A stretch of DNA of 64,000 nt, from positions 83,667 through 147,666 of the forward strand of contig JAZPZY010000042.1 of the NCBI GenBank assembly GCA_045544955.1. The letters are read 5' to 3'. Made by a program: the position numbers and the translations under genes. Shown in pieces: positions 8,619 to 16,070 of this stretch. Position 1 is the stretch's first letter. Every line of letters begins with the position of its first letter. Source of the DNA: SIG701 sp045544955. Lineage in GTDB: Bacteria > Bacillota > Clostridia > Oscillospirales > CAG-272. Under the pieces are notes generated by a model that did not search any database, was not told the DNA's origin, and was given only the letters and a program-made list of their open reading frames with translations.

Positions 8619-9491
8619 ATGAAGCGAAACGCACTGATCTTTATCATTCTGGCCGGCGTGCTCTGGGGCACGTCCGGAATCTTCGTTAATATATGGAGCG
8701 GCGAAAATCTTGCCACCGTGCAGATCGCCGCACTGCGTACGATGATCTCGTTTCCATGCTTTCTCCTCTACACCGCATTTTTCAATAAAGAAGCACTTCG
8801 TGCCCGGCTGAAGGATCTGCCGCTGTATCTTGGAAGCGGCATCACGCTGTTTACGACGGCGTCGTTTTATTACTCCTCCATGCAGAAAACCTCCATCGCA
8901 ACGGCAGTGATCCTCATGTATATGGCCCCTGCCCTCGTGCTTGCGTGGTCCGTTGCCTTCTTCGGGGAAAAGCTGACGGTGAAAAAAGGGCTTGCCGTTC
9001 TATGTATGCTCATTGGATGTGCCCTTGTCTCCGGCATCACCGGCGGAATGCAGTTTAATGCGTCGGGCGTTATAATGGGACTTTTATCCGGTCTTTCTTA
9101 CGGAATATACAACATTCTCACCAAAATACAGATGCGGCGTAAATGCAATCCTATAACCGCCACGCTTTACAGCTTTTTCTTTGCGGCAATACTTGCCGTA
9201 TCTGTCTGCGATTTTTCAGCCGTGGGGACGCTGCTTCTCCGCCGCCCGGCGTTTACCATACTGCTTGGTATCACACACGCACTGGTTACCTTTGTGATCC
9301 CCTACTTCTTATACACGCTGTCCCTGAAAACACTCCCGGCAGGGGTGGCCTCGGCAATGGCAATTATCGAGCCGATGTCCGCAACCGTTTTCAGTATTCT
9401 TTTATTCCACGAGCCGCTTTCCCTTTTCTCGGCAACAGGTATCGTTTTCATTTTAGGTTCGGTACTGGTATTGAGCCGGGAAGAGGGCTGA
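8619..9491 (+). CDS. EamA/DMT-family permease
   Basis: Two tandem EamA halves totalling 290 residues with about ten predicted membrane segments; the first starts ALIFIILAGVLWGTSGIFV, a typical DMT opening, and the second begins near residue 145 with SGVIMGLLSGLSYGIYNIL. Family members export amino acids, nucleosides or other small metabolites; the substrate is unknown. A 44-nt gap to the PIG-L gene suggests co-transcription. Confidence 0.87.
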   Translation: MKRNALIFIILAGVLWGTSGIFVNIWSGENLATVQIAALRTMISFPCFLLYTAFFNKEALRARLKDLPLYLGSGITLFTTASFYYSSMQKTSIATAVILMYMAPALVLAWSVAFFGEKLTVKKGLAVLCMLIGCALVSGITGGMQFNASGVIMGLLSGLSYGIYNILTKIQMRRKCNPITATLYSFFFAAILAVSVCDFSAVGTLLLRRPAFTILLGITHALVTFVIPYFLYTLSLKTLPAGVASAMAIIEPMSATVFSILLFHEPLSLFSATGIVFILGSVLVLSREEG

Positions 9492-9535
9492 CGGACAAAT
9501 CTATTTTATCATAAATTTTAAGCGGAGGTTTTATT

Positions 9536-10240
9536 ATGCGTATACTGTCCATAATGGCACACCCCGACGATATGGAGCTGAAATGCGGCGGCACTCTTTT
9601 GCGATACAAACAGGCAGGACATGAGGTTTTTTCCTGCACAGCCGCAAACGGAAACATGGGGCACATGGTAATCATGCCGGACGAGCTTCGGAAAATCCGG
9701 TTTGAGGAAGCCAAAAGCTCCTGTGCGGCGGCCGGATTTACATATATTCCTGCGGATTTCGGCGACTTGACCCTGAATTCCGCAAGCGAGAAGCAGATCC
9801 TGGAAATGATCCGGATCATCCGCTACGCAAGCCCGGACGTAATCATCACCCACGATCCCAACGATTACTGCAGTGACCACGCAGAGCTGTCAAAGCTGGT
9901 TTTCAACGCTTCGTTTTCGGCAACCTGCCCCCATTTTCATCCGGAACTCGGATCGGCCGCCCCGCTTGCCTGCGTCTATTACGCCGATACCGATGACGGC
10001 CTGAATTTTATTCCCACGGAATACGTGGACGTTACCGGCGTTATAGAAAAAAAGGTGGAAATGATGGGCTGCCACAAAAGCCAGATCGTATGGCTTTCGG
10101 AGCATGACGGCATTGATATCATGGACGAAATACGCAGCCGCGCATCCTTCTGGGGACGCCAGTGCGGCGTAAAATACGCCGAGGCTTTCCGTCCTCTGCT
10201 TGCCGGCGGAAGACTTCGCCCGTGGCGCGTATTGCCCTGA
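9536..10240 (+). CDS. PIG-L/LmbE-family N-acetyl sugar deacetylase
   Basis: A 234-residue zinc-dependent deacetylase of the PIG-L family. The zinc motif AHPDD is at residues 8-12, the GG of KCGGTL follows, and a second metal region reads THDPNDYCSDHAEL. Family members remove the acetyl group from GlcNAc-containing compounds such as GlcNAc-inositol, GlcNAc-malate (bacillithiol route) or chitooligosaccharides. There is no signal peptide, so it acts in the cytoplasm. It fits the amino-sugar theme of the surrounding genes, but the substrate is not determined. The start has GGAGG upstream. Confidence 0.88.
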   Translation: MRILSIMAHPDDMELKCGGTLLRYKQAGHEVFSCTAANGNMGHMVIMPDELRKIRFEEAKSSCAAAGFTYIPADFGDLTLNSASEKQILEMIRIIRYASPDVIITHDPNDYCSDHAELSKLVFNASFSATCPHFHPELGSAAPLACVYYADTDDGLNFIPTEYVDVTGVIEKKVEMMGCHKSQIVWLSEHDGIDIMDEIRSRASFWGRQCGVKYAEAFRPLLAGGRLRPWRVLP

Positions 10241-10273
10241 TTTTATAGAAAGCGACATATGATGACGCACAAA

Positions 10274-10303
10274 AAACGACTTGACGCAGTTCAAGTCGTT
10301 TTT
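10274..10303 (+). terminator. Terminator after the PIG-L gene
   Basis: AAACGACTTGA pairs perfectly with TCAAGTCGTTT and is followed by a short T run. Confidence 0.8.
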
Positions 10304-10348
10304 ACGTTTGCTTCGTAGTTGGAAAACAAAAACACACCCTTTGGGGTG

Positions 10349-10451
10349 GGGACTCTGAACCCCCGTTTGCGCCCAACGGCTGTTCTTACCGGATGTTCGC
10401 CCAGGCGCAAACGTATCCGCTGCACAGCAGCGGAGGGGTTCTTCGTCGGTG
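10349..10451 (-). repeat. tRNA-flanking three-way-junction element, copy 1
   Basis: Read on the minus strand, directly after the tRNA-Ile2 gene and its terminator. It has CACCG (10451-10447); GAACCCC (10441-10435); T; a 7-bp stem with 3-nt loop (10433-10417); ATA; a 10-bp perfect stem CGTTTGCGCC/GGCGCAAACG enclosing 30 nt (10413-10364); then GGGGTTC (10363-10357), which pairs with GAACCCC, then A and GAGTCCCC. The last eight bases repeat the tRNA-Ile2 T-arm, and a decayed copy of the tRNA terminator (ACCCCAAAGGGTG) follows. Copy 2 is at 33755-33855 with the same lengths but different stem sequences. Confidence 0.65.
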
Positions 10452-10463
10452 CAGTTGGCGCGG

Positions 10464-10500
10464 CAAAATAAAAACACCCCGAAGGGGTGTTTTTATTTTG
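10464..10500 (-). terminator. Terminator of the tRNA-Ile2 gene
   Basis: A perfect 17-bp palindrome arm on each side of GAA, ending in a T-rich tract on the minus strand. It overlaps the CCA end of the tRNA by two bases. Confidence 0.85.
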
Positions 10501-10575
10501 GTGGGCCATCGGGGACTCGAACCCAGGACCGACCGGTTATGAGCCGGGAGCTCTAACCAACTGAGCTAATGGCCC
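10499..10575 (-). tRNA. tRNA with CAT anticodon, probably tRNA-Ile2 (AUA-reading)
   Basis: A 77-nt cloverleaf on the minus strand with a perfect 7-bp acceptor (GGGCCAT/ATGGCCC), D arm GCTC/GAGC, anticodon loop CTCATAA and encoded ACCA. The loop CTCATAA is typical of tRNA-Ile whose C34 is modified to lysidine, while the CAT tRNA at 33519 has the loop TTCATAC of elongator Met. There are mismatches at 27:43 (C-U) and 50:64 (U-C), somewhat unusual for a functional tRNA. The two CAT tRNAs in one window make the Ile2/Met split the simplest reading. Confidence 0.75.
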
Positions 10576-10688
10576 GATACGGATTAGATTATACCACACT
10601 CCGTACGGAATGTCAATAACAAACCTGTGGATTTTCCCCCTGGCGGTCGCTTCCCGAGGGGAATTTTTCTCCTTTTTTTGCAAATCTC

Positions 10689-10717
10689 TTTACTTTTTCA
10701 CCGGTATTCTGTATAAT
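10689..10717 (+). promoter_or_regulatory. Promoter of the GH20-cupin-DUF6440 operon
   Basis: TTTACT, 17-nt spacer, TATAAT, 60 nt before the start at 10777. The -35 box is weak. In the 536-bp stretch 10241-10776 the remaining content is the PIG-L terminator, the three-way-junction element and the tRNA. Confidence 0.45.
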
Positions 10718-10776
10718 GAAAAAGAAAAGCAGCCGCAGACACACCTGCGGACAACATACAACAAGGAGATACCGAT

Positions 10777-12570
10777 ATGATTTTCCCAAAGCCGCAATCT
10801 GAACAGTATTTTGACGGCAACTGTGCCCTCAAAAAATTCGAAGCGAAAGCCGATCTTCTCACGTTCTTCCGCACCGTCGATTCCCTTCCCATCCGTTTTG
10901 TCCGGGACATGGATTACCGTTCGGAAGAATACGATATTGAAATCACGGCCGATGCGGTACAGATCACCTGCTGCACCGACGAGGGAAAATTCCGTGCCGC
11001 CACCTCTCTCCGCCAGATTCTTTTAAGCTGCGGCGACGCTATGCCCCTCACAAAGATCCACGACAAGCCTACCTTCGGCCGCCGCGGATACATGCTGGAC
11101 ATCAGCCGTTCCCGGATGCCGAAAAAGGAAACGATCCTTGCTTTCGTGGATCTGCTGGCCGACCTGAAATACAACGAATTTCAGCTGTACATGGACAACT
11201 TCTGCTTCAAGTACGCCGCTTTTCCGGAATACGTAAAGGACATCGACTGTCTCACGGAGGCGGATATTGACGAGATCGATCAATACTGTGCCGACCGGTT
11301 TATCGATCTGGTTCCCGACCAGAACAGCTTCGGCCATATGCATACCTGGCTCAAACAGCCGGAGCTTTCTCACCTGGCACTGAGCGACGGGGACGAGATT
11401 TTCGGCACGCTCAACCCGCTGCTGGATGAATCCGTGGAGCTGATGGATAAGATCTACGGCTCGCTCTTCCCCCATTTCCGCTCCAAGTACGCTCACATCG
11501 GACTGGACGAGGCATTCGGTCTTGGCAACTATCAGACGAAAAAGGCCTGCGAGGTGGACGGCATTGACAACGTATTCGTAAAATATCTGAACAAGCTGAA
11601 CACTCTCGTCAACGAAAAATACGGCAAGGAGATCCAGTTCTGGGACGATATGATCATCAGCCATCCGGAATCCTTCGACAAGTTCCCCAAGAATGCCACC
11701 GCGGTGGAATGGGGCTACGGCATCATTTCCACCCAGATGATGGAAGAGAGATGCCGCGTGCTGAAGGAAAAGGGCGTTCGTTTCTACGTTGCCCCCGGTA
11801 CGGCCGAGTGGGAATGCCTCACTTCCCGCGTGGACACCATGGAATTCAACGTACGTACCGCCGCCGAGCTGGGTGAACGGTATGGTGCCGCCGGCTTCCT
11901 TCTCACCGACTGGGGTATGCCCACGGACGGTCACTCCCAGTCCTTCATCAACAGCTACTACCCCTGTGCTATGGCTGGTCAGTACGCCTGGAACGTGGGC
12001 CCCGCACAGGACAGACAGACGTTCAAGAACGATTTCCGCTTCAGTGCCTTCGAGTATCTTGACAAAAACGTATTCCACGGCAAAAACATCGGTGAGTACA
12101 TGTACCGTCTGGGCAAGTACTACCATCTGGAGCAGCACCGCACCCACGGCATGACCATGAGTGCTTATTCCCTCTTCGTACCGATCTCGGAGAGAAAGCT
12201 GGTTTACGGCAAGGACAACTGGATCTTTGACGCGGACAAATACATCGACACCTTCTATCAGGACAACGTGATCGAATACGTGTCCCGGATGAAAGATACC
12301 TTTGCCGCCGCCGAGTTTGAGCCGATCCTGAAAAGAGAGGCACTGCTCACTGCCGAGCTGATCATGATCGGTGCGGAGATCTTCAAAATCAAGATCACCG
12401 GCAAACTGGACGAAGCCAAACGCACGGAGCTGATGGCACGTTTGGACGCGGCCTACGAGGAGCACAAGGCTTTGTGGATGCCCCGGTATTTCGAGGCAGG
12501 CTTTGAGGTATTCTCCGGCAAGCTGATGGCGAGAAAAGCAGAGATCGCCGCATTCGAAAGCAAGGAGTAA
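10777..12570 (+). CDS. GH20 beta-N-acetylhexosaminidase, cytoplasmic
   Basis: 597 residues with a GH20 catalytic barrel. The N-terminal part (1-95) is the GH20b-like alpha/beta domain (ITADAVQITCCTDEGKFRA), the barrel begins at GRRGYMLDISRSRMPK, and the catalytic pair is Asp244-Glu245 in HIGLDEAF. Family members release terminal GlcNAc or GalNAc by substrate-assisted catalysis. No signal peptide is present, so it must act on oligosaccharides already imported. The C-terminal ~200 residues are helical and unassigned. It is followed 4 nt later by a cupin gene. Confidence 0.9.
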   Translation: MIFPKPQSEQYFDGNCALKKFEAKADLLTFFRTVDSLPIRFVRDMDYRSEEYDIEITADAVQITCCTDEGKFRAATSLRQILLSCGDAMPLTKIHDKPTFGRRGYMLDISRSRMPKKETILAFVDLLADLKYNEFQLYMDNFCFKYAAFPEYVKDIDCLTEADIDEIDQYCADRFIDLVPDQNSFGHMHTWLKQPELSHLALSDGDEIFGTLNPLLDESVELMDKIYGSLFPHFRSKYAHIGLDEAFGLGNYQTKKACEVDGIDNVFVKYLNKLNTLVNEKYGKEIQFWDDMIISHPESFDKFPKNATAVEWGYGIISTQMMEERCRVLKEKGVRFYVAPGTAEWECLTSRVDTMEFNVRTAAELGERYGAAGFLLTDWGMPTDGHSQSFINSYYPCAMAGQYAWNVGPAQDRQTFKNDFRFSAFEYLDKNVFHGKNIGEYMYRLGKYYHLEQHRTHGMTMSAYSLFVPISERKLVYGKDNWIFDADKYIDTFYQDNVIEYVSRMKDTFAAAEFEPILKREALLTAELIMIGAEIFKIKITGKLDEAKRTELMARLDAAYEEHKALWMPRYFEAGFEVFSGKLMARKAEIAAFESKE

Positions 12571-12573
12571 AAG

Positions 12574-12921
12574 ATGGGACTGGAAGTATACGAATATAAC
12601 GGTGCCGGTTACAACGCCACCATGCACTTTGAAGACTGGCGCGTTGCCATGATCAATTTCGGGGAAAACTTTGACAAGCCCACGAAAATGTCCCGCCATC
12701 TGCTGACGGACGAGGTGTTCGTCCTGCTTGAGGGCACGGCCACGCTGATCATCGGCGAGAACGCCGAGGAATTCCCTCTGGAGAAAAATAAGATCTACAA
12801 CGTAACGAAGGCCACCTGGCACGCTTTGGAGGTCAGCCGGGACGCCAAGGTGCTGGTGGTGGAAAACCACAACACCTGCGCGGACAATTCGGAAGACATG
12901 CCCCGGCCGGTGAAGAAATAA
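12574..12921 (+). CDS. Small single-domain cupin
   Basis: 115 residues forming one cupin barrel: HLLTDEVFVLLEGTATLIIG is the first motif with an acidic residue in the metal position, and NVTKATWHALEVSRDA is the second motif with a His. Single-domain cupins of this size are often sugar isomerases, dioxygenases or ligand sensors. Placed 3 nt after GH20, it may act on the released sugar or its transport form; that is inference. Confidence 0.8.
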   Translation: MGLEVYEYNGAGYNATMHFEDWRVAMINFGENFDKPTKMSRHLLTDEVFVLLEGTATLIIGENAEEFPLEKNKIYNVTKATWHALEVSRDAKVLVVENHNTCADNSEDMPRPVKK

Positions 12922-12933
12922 GGAGGCAATACC

Positions 12934-13116
12934 ATGGCAGGCAATGAACGGTTTGTGAAAATCTACTCCCAGGGCAACCTGTCCTGCACGGAAATCTGGG
13001 TGGACAGAATCACCGGCGTGAACTACGTCTATCATCAAAGCGGCTATTCCGGCGGACTGACACCCCTGCTTGATAGTGAGGGAAAAGTGGTCATCACGCC
13101 CATTGCACAGAACTGA
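12934..13116 (+). CDS. Small DUF6440-like protein
   Basis: 60 residues (starts MAGNERFVKIYSQG) containing WVDRITGVNYVYHQSGYSGG followed by LTPLLD, the core of the DUF6440 family as I recall it. Members are small cytoplasmic proteins without known function that occur widely in Firmicutes. AAGGAGG precedes the start, and a terminator follows the stop, so it closes the GH20 operon. Confidence 0.7.
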   Translation: MAGNERFVKIYSQGNLSCTEIWVDRITGVNYVYHQSGYSGGLTPLLDSEGKVVITPIAQN

Positions 13117-13120
13117 AAAA

Positions 13121-13158
13121 AACTCCCGACAGATTTTACAGTCTGTCGGGAGTTTTGT
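13121..13158. terminator. Terminator between converging operons
   Basis: AACTCCCGACAGA pairs with TCTGTCGGGAGTT across an 8-nt loop, with A and T tracts on the two sides. It serves the GH20 operon and possibly the convergent aldolase gene. Confidence 0.8.
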
Positions 13159-13182
13159 CTGTATAAAAGTGTCACGCTTACT

Positions 13183-14151
13183 TTACAGTTTCTCAACCTC
13201 ATCCATCAGCTGACGCATGCACAGATCCATCTGACGGACGCAGAGCACGTCGTAATCAGAGAACGCCTCCGCCTTCCGGGAGCGTGCCAAAAGGGACATG
13301 GAAATATTCTCAATAGCGGACAAATGATACTTTGCCGTGATCGGGTATGCCAGATACTCCGTGAATGCGGCAATGCTGAGATTTGCCGCCACCTTTTCCG
13401 CCATTTCGGGATATTTCTCAAAGTTGTCGATAAGCCAGGCGTACAGTGCCGGGTGGAAGTTGGCCATAACGCCGCAGTAGCCGGCGGCACCGCAGCGGAG
13501 TGCGGGCAGAAGCGTCTGTGCGTTGGCGTTATACAGTTTCAGCGGCGTGCCCCGGAGAAGCTCCATGCGGCGGGCGATCTCGGCCGCATCACAGCAGGTA
13601 TCCTTGATATAGCGGAATCTTCCGGTAGACAGGCACCATTTCAGCATGGCGGTTGTGAGCAGCCGTTTGTAGGGATTGGGGCACTCGTACAGTCCCAGCA
13701 CCGTCTCCTGGGGCAGGGCTTTCAGAAGACGCTCCGCATCGGCAAGCCAGGCATCGTCGCCGGTGTTGGCTATATCCAGCCGGTTGGTGATCCAGATCAC
13801 CCCGTCCACGCCGGTCTCGGCAATCCGGGTAAGCTCCCGCACCTGTGCCTCAAAGGAATCGGACACGTGTCCGGAGGCGATCACCGTCATCGGAGCACGG
13901 CTCTTGTCGGCTTTGGCCAAAGCGTCCGCCGCTTTTTTCGTCCGATCCGCAATGGCAACCCGTTCGTCCTCCGCCATAAAATGGATCTCGCTGGACTGGC
14001 AGGAGGCAAAAATGCCGGCACATCCGTTTTTCCAGTACCACTCCGTAAGGGCGTCGATGGCTTCAAAATCCACCGTGCCTTTCTCCGTATACGGGGTGAT
14101 CATCGTGGGAAACGCACCGGGAACGGCGGCTTTCTTCTTTAAAAATTCCAC
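13183..14151 (-). CDS. DapA/NanA-superfamily aldolase
   Basis: 322 residues with the class I aldolase barrel of the dihydrodipicolinate synthase family. The start PGAFPTMITPYTEKGTVDF is the typical opening, GLYECPNPYK carries the Tyr of the catalytic region and FRYIKDTCCD the Schiff-base Lys. The usual DapA GTTGE motif is replaced by SCQSSEIHFM, so this is unlikely to be the biosynthetic DapA; N-acetylneuraminate lyase or another 2-keto-acid aldolase is more likely. The AraC gene lies 23 nt upstream on the same strand and probably controls it. Confidence 0.85.
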   Translation of the reverse strand: MEFLKKKAAVPGAFPTMITPYTEKGTVDFEAIDALTEWYWKNGCAGIFASCQSSEIHFMAEDERVAIADRTKKAADALAKADKSRAPMTVIASGHVSDSFEAQVRELTRIAETGVDGVIWITNRLDIANTGDDAWLADAERLLKALPQETVLGLYECPNPYKRLLTTAMLKWCLSTGRFRYIKDTCCDAAEIARRMELLRGTPLKLYNANAQTLLPALRCGAAGYCGVMANFHPALYAWLIDNFEKYPEMAEKVAANLSIAAFTEYLAYPITAKYHLSAIENISMSLLARSRKAEAFSDYDVLCVRQMDLCMRQLMDEVEKL

Positions 14152-14174
14152 TTCTGTTTCTCCTTGATTTATTC

Positions 14175-15032
14175 TTACATAGTTGCATTTTTTCGGTAAA
14201 CGTGGGGGGTGAACCCCTCCCTCTCCCGAAAGAAGCGGATCAGGGAATGTTCGCTGGAAAAGCCGGTGATAAAGGCGATTTCCGACAGGGTATGATCCGT
14301 AGTCGCCAGAATCTCCCGGATGAAATTCAGTTTTTCATCTTCGATCATCTGGCTGGGCGTCTTGCCGTATTTCTCCTGACAGAACCGCAGAAGCTGCCGC
14401 CGGCTGATATACAGACGGTCGGCCAGCCAGGACACGGTGGCACAGCCGCCCCGGACGCCCTCGGCGATGGCTTTCTGCAGCCGGTCCGAAAGTTCCCGAT
14501 TGGAGCAGGCCTTTTTCTCCGTGGGAGGCGGTGCCGCCTCCGGATCGCCCGGCACGAGAAGGGACAAAGCCTCCAGAAAAAACGCCTCCGTCAGACAGCG
14601 GATCTGGATCGCCCGCAGATTCGTATCCTCGTGCTCGGTATGGAGAAGAATATCAGCAAGTGCACGCAAAGCTTTCGTTTCCCGGGCACACTGCCCGTCC
14701 ACACGCCACAGCCGGCGTGCCACCGCATCCGTTTTCGCTTGTGCGTCGAATCCGAACACCAGTTTTTCCGTTCCCTCATCGGCCCAGGTGATCTCATGGA
14801 CGCACCTCGGTGGAATCAGGATCAGCGTACCGGCAGAAAGCTTTCGCTCCTCTCCCTCCAGCCGCATGATGAGTGCACCCGAAAGCACGTAATGGAGTTC
14901 AAAAAAGCGATGCCTGGAATTTGCCACAAGCAGACTCTCCTTCTCTCCGAGAACGGATCGGAACCAGTACACCGCAAGGGAAAGATGCTCGTCGGATACG
15001 GTAATATAGTAATCATTCAGCCTCGACTGCAT
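14175..15032 (-). CDS. AraC-family transcriptional regulator
   Basis: 285 residues: an N-terminal cupin sensor (about 20-130; AGTLILIPPRCVHEITWA) and a C-terminal double helix-turn-helix (about 190-285; WLADRLYISRRQLLRFCQEK, then SEIAFITGFSSEHSLIRFFR). The start at 15032 (MQSRLNDYY) is chosen because the promoter at 15072-15100 lies inside the longer open frame that reaches 15104. This type of AraC protein senses a small sugar-like ligand. The adjacent aldolase is the obvious target. Confidence 0.87.
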   Translation of the reverse strand: MQSRLNDYYITVSDEHLSLAVYWFRSVLGEKESLLVANSRHRFFELHYVLSGALIMRLEGEERKLSAGTLILIPPRCVHEITWADEGTEKLVFGFDAQAKTDAVARRLWRVDGQCARETKALRALADILLHTEHEDTNLRAIQIRCLTEAFFLEALSLLVPGDPEAAPPPTEKKACSNRELSDRLQKAIAEGVRGGCATVSWLADRLYISRRQLLRFCQEKYGKTPSQMIEDEKLNFIREILATTDHTLSEIAFITGFSSEHSLIRFFREREGFTPHVYRKNATM

Positions 15033-15071
15033 CGTTTTGTCTCTCACCCTTCCGCCGCGTATTACATCATA

Positions 15072-15100
15072 ATTATAATCGCTTTTTCCGACGAACGCAA
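15072..15100 (-). promoter_or_regulatory. Promoter of the AraC-aldolase pair
   Basis: Minus strand TTGCGT (15100-15095), 17-nt spacer, TATAAT (15077-15072). It gives a ~33-nt leader to the ATG at 15032. Confidence 0.55.
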
Positions 15101-15194
15101 GCAAATGTCCCTCATTGTTAATTATTTGTCCCGTCGCACAAATTCAAATCGATAAAATTCACAAAATATACAAAAGAAACTCTGCGGTAAACGG

Positions 15195-15223
15195 TTGACT
15201 TGTGGAAACAAACATGTTATAAT
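15195..15223 (+). promoter_or_regulatory. Promoter of the lactate dehydrogenase/Etf operon
   Basis: TTGACT, 17-nt spacer, TATAAT. A short near-palindrome TTGTAACAA lies just downstream at 15231-15239; it is too short to assign to Rex. Confidence 0.7.
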
Positions 15224-15267
15224 CTCTCTGTTGTAACAAAACTATCCCATTATGGAGATATTTTTAT

Positions 15268-16056
15268 ATGAATATTATCGTATGCATAAAACAGGTGCCC
15301 GGAACGAACAAGGTGGAAGTGGATCCGGCTACCGGTGTTTTGAAACGAAGCGGCGTGGACTCCAAAATGAATCCGTACGATCTGTACGCACTGGAGACCG
15401 CACTGCAGCTCCGGCAGAAGATGGGGGGCACCGTAAAGGTGATCACCATGGGCCCGCCCCAGGCAAAGGCTATCATCCGGGAGGCGTATTCCATGGGTGC
15501 GGACGAGGGCTATCTTCTCACCGACCGGAAATTCGCCGGTGCGGACGTGCTGGCCACCAGCTACACGCTGGCAGAGGGAATCCGCACGCTGGGAGATTAC
15601 GATCTGATCCTTTGCGGCAAGCAGACCACCGACGGCGACACCGCCCAGGTAGGCCCGGAAATGGCGGAATGGCTGGGTATTCCCTCCGTTGCCAACATCG
15701 TTGCCATTGACAGCGTTACAAATGCGGATATTACCGTGAAAATGGATATTCCCACCGCACTGGAAACGGCAAGGATCCATTTCCCCTGCGTTATCAGTGT
15801 GGAAAAGGATATTTTCCAGCCCCGTCTCCCCTCTTACATAAAGAAGAAGGATAGTGCGGACCGCCCCATCACGGAGATCACGGCGGCCGATCTTACGGAC
15901 AGCGATCCGAAAAACTTCGGCCTGGACGGCTCCCCCACAAAGGTGCACCGTATTTTCCCGCCGGAGAGCCGCACGGAGCATGAAGTGTGGAAGGATGATC
16001 CGGCTCGTCTGGCGGAACGCATCCACGAAAAAATCAACGATCTGAAACTGATATAA
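15268..16056 (+). CDS. lctB: Electron transfer flavoprotein beta subunit (LctB-like)
   Basis: 262 residues, the normal EtfB length, beginning MNIIVCIKQVPGTNKVEVDP with the Etf opening motif. The AMP/FAD-binding region reads ICGKQTTDGDTAQVGPEMAE (as LCGKQTTDGD here), typical of bifurcating EtfB. With EtfA and the FAD oxidase downstream it matches the gene order of the Acetobacterium woodii lactate dehydrogenase complex LctBCD, which couples NAD+-dependent lactate oxidation to reduced ferredoxin oxidation. The gap to etfA is 14 nt. Confidence 0.9.
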   Translation: MNIIVCIKQVPGTNKVEVDPATGVLKRSGVDSKMNPYDLYALETALQLRQKMGGTVKVITMGPPQAKAIIREAYSMGADEGYLLTDRKFAGADVLATSYTLAEGIRTLGDYDLILCGKQTTDGDTAQVGPEMAEWLGIPSVANIVAIDSVTNADITVKMDIPTALETARIHFPCVISVEKDIFQPRLPSYIKKKDSADRPITEITAADLTDSDPKNFGLDGSPTKVHRIFPPESRTEHEVWKDDPARLAERIHEKINDLKLI

Positions 16057-16070
16057 GGAGGGAGATCACC

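Noticed and set aside
10291..10509. Short minus-strand frames next to the CAT tRNA
   Set aside because: They cover the terminator and the structured element; no Shine-Dalgarno sequence, and the reading frame is not protein-like.
11023..13038. A 671-codon minus-strand frame opposite GH20 and the cupin
   Set aside because: It crosses three real genes on the other strand and has no motifs.
15195..15240. Possible Rex operator at the lct promoter (TTGTGGAAACAA and TTGTAACAA)
   Set aside because: The half-site spacing does not fit the TTGTTAA-N4-TTAACAA type of site.
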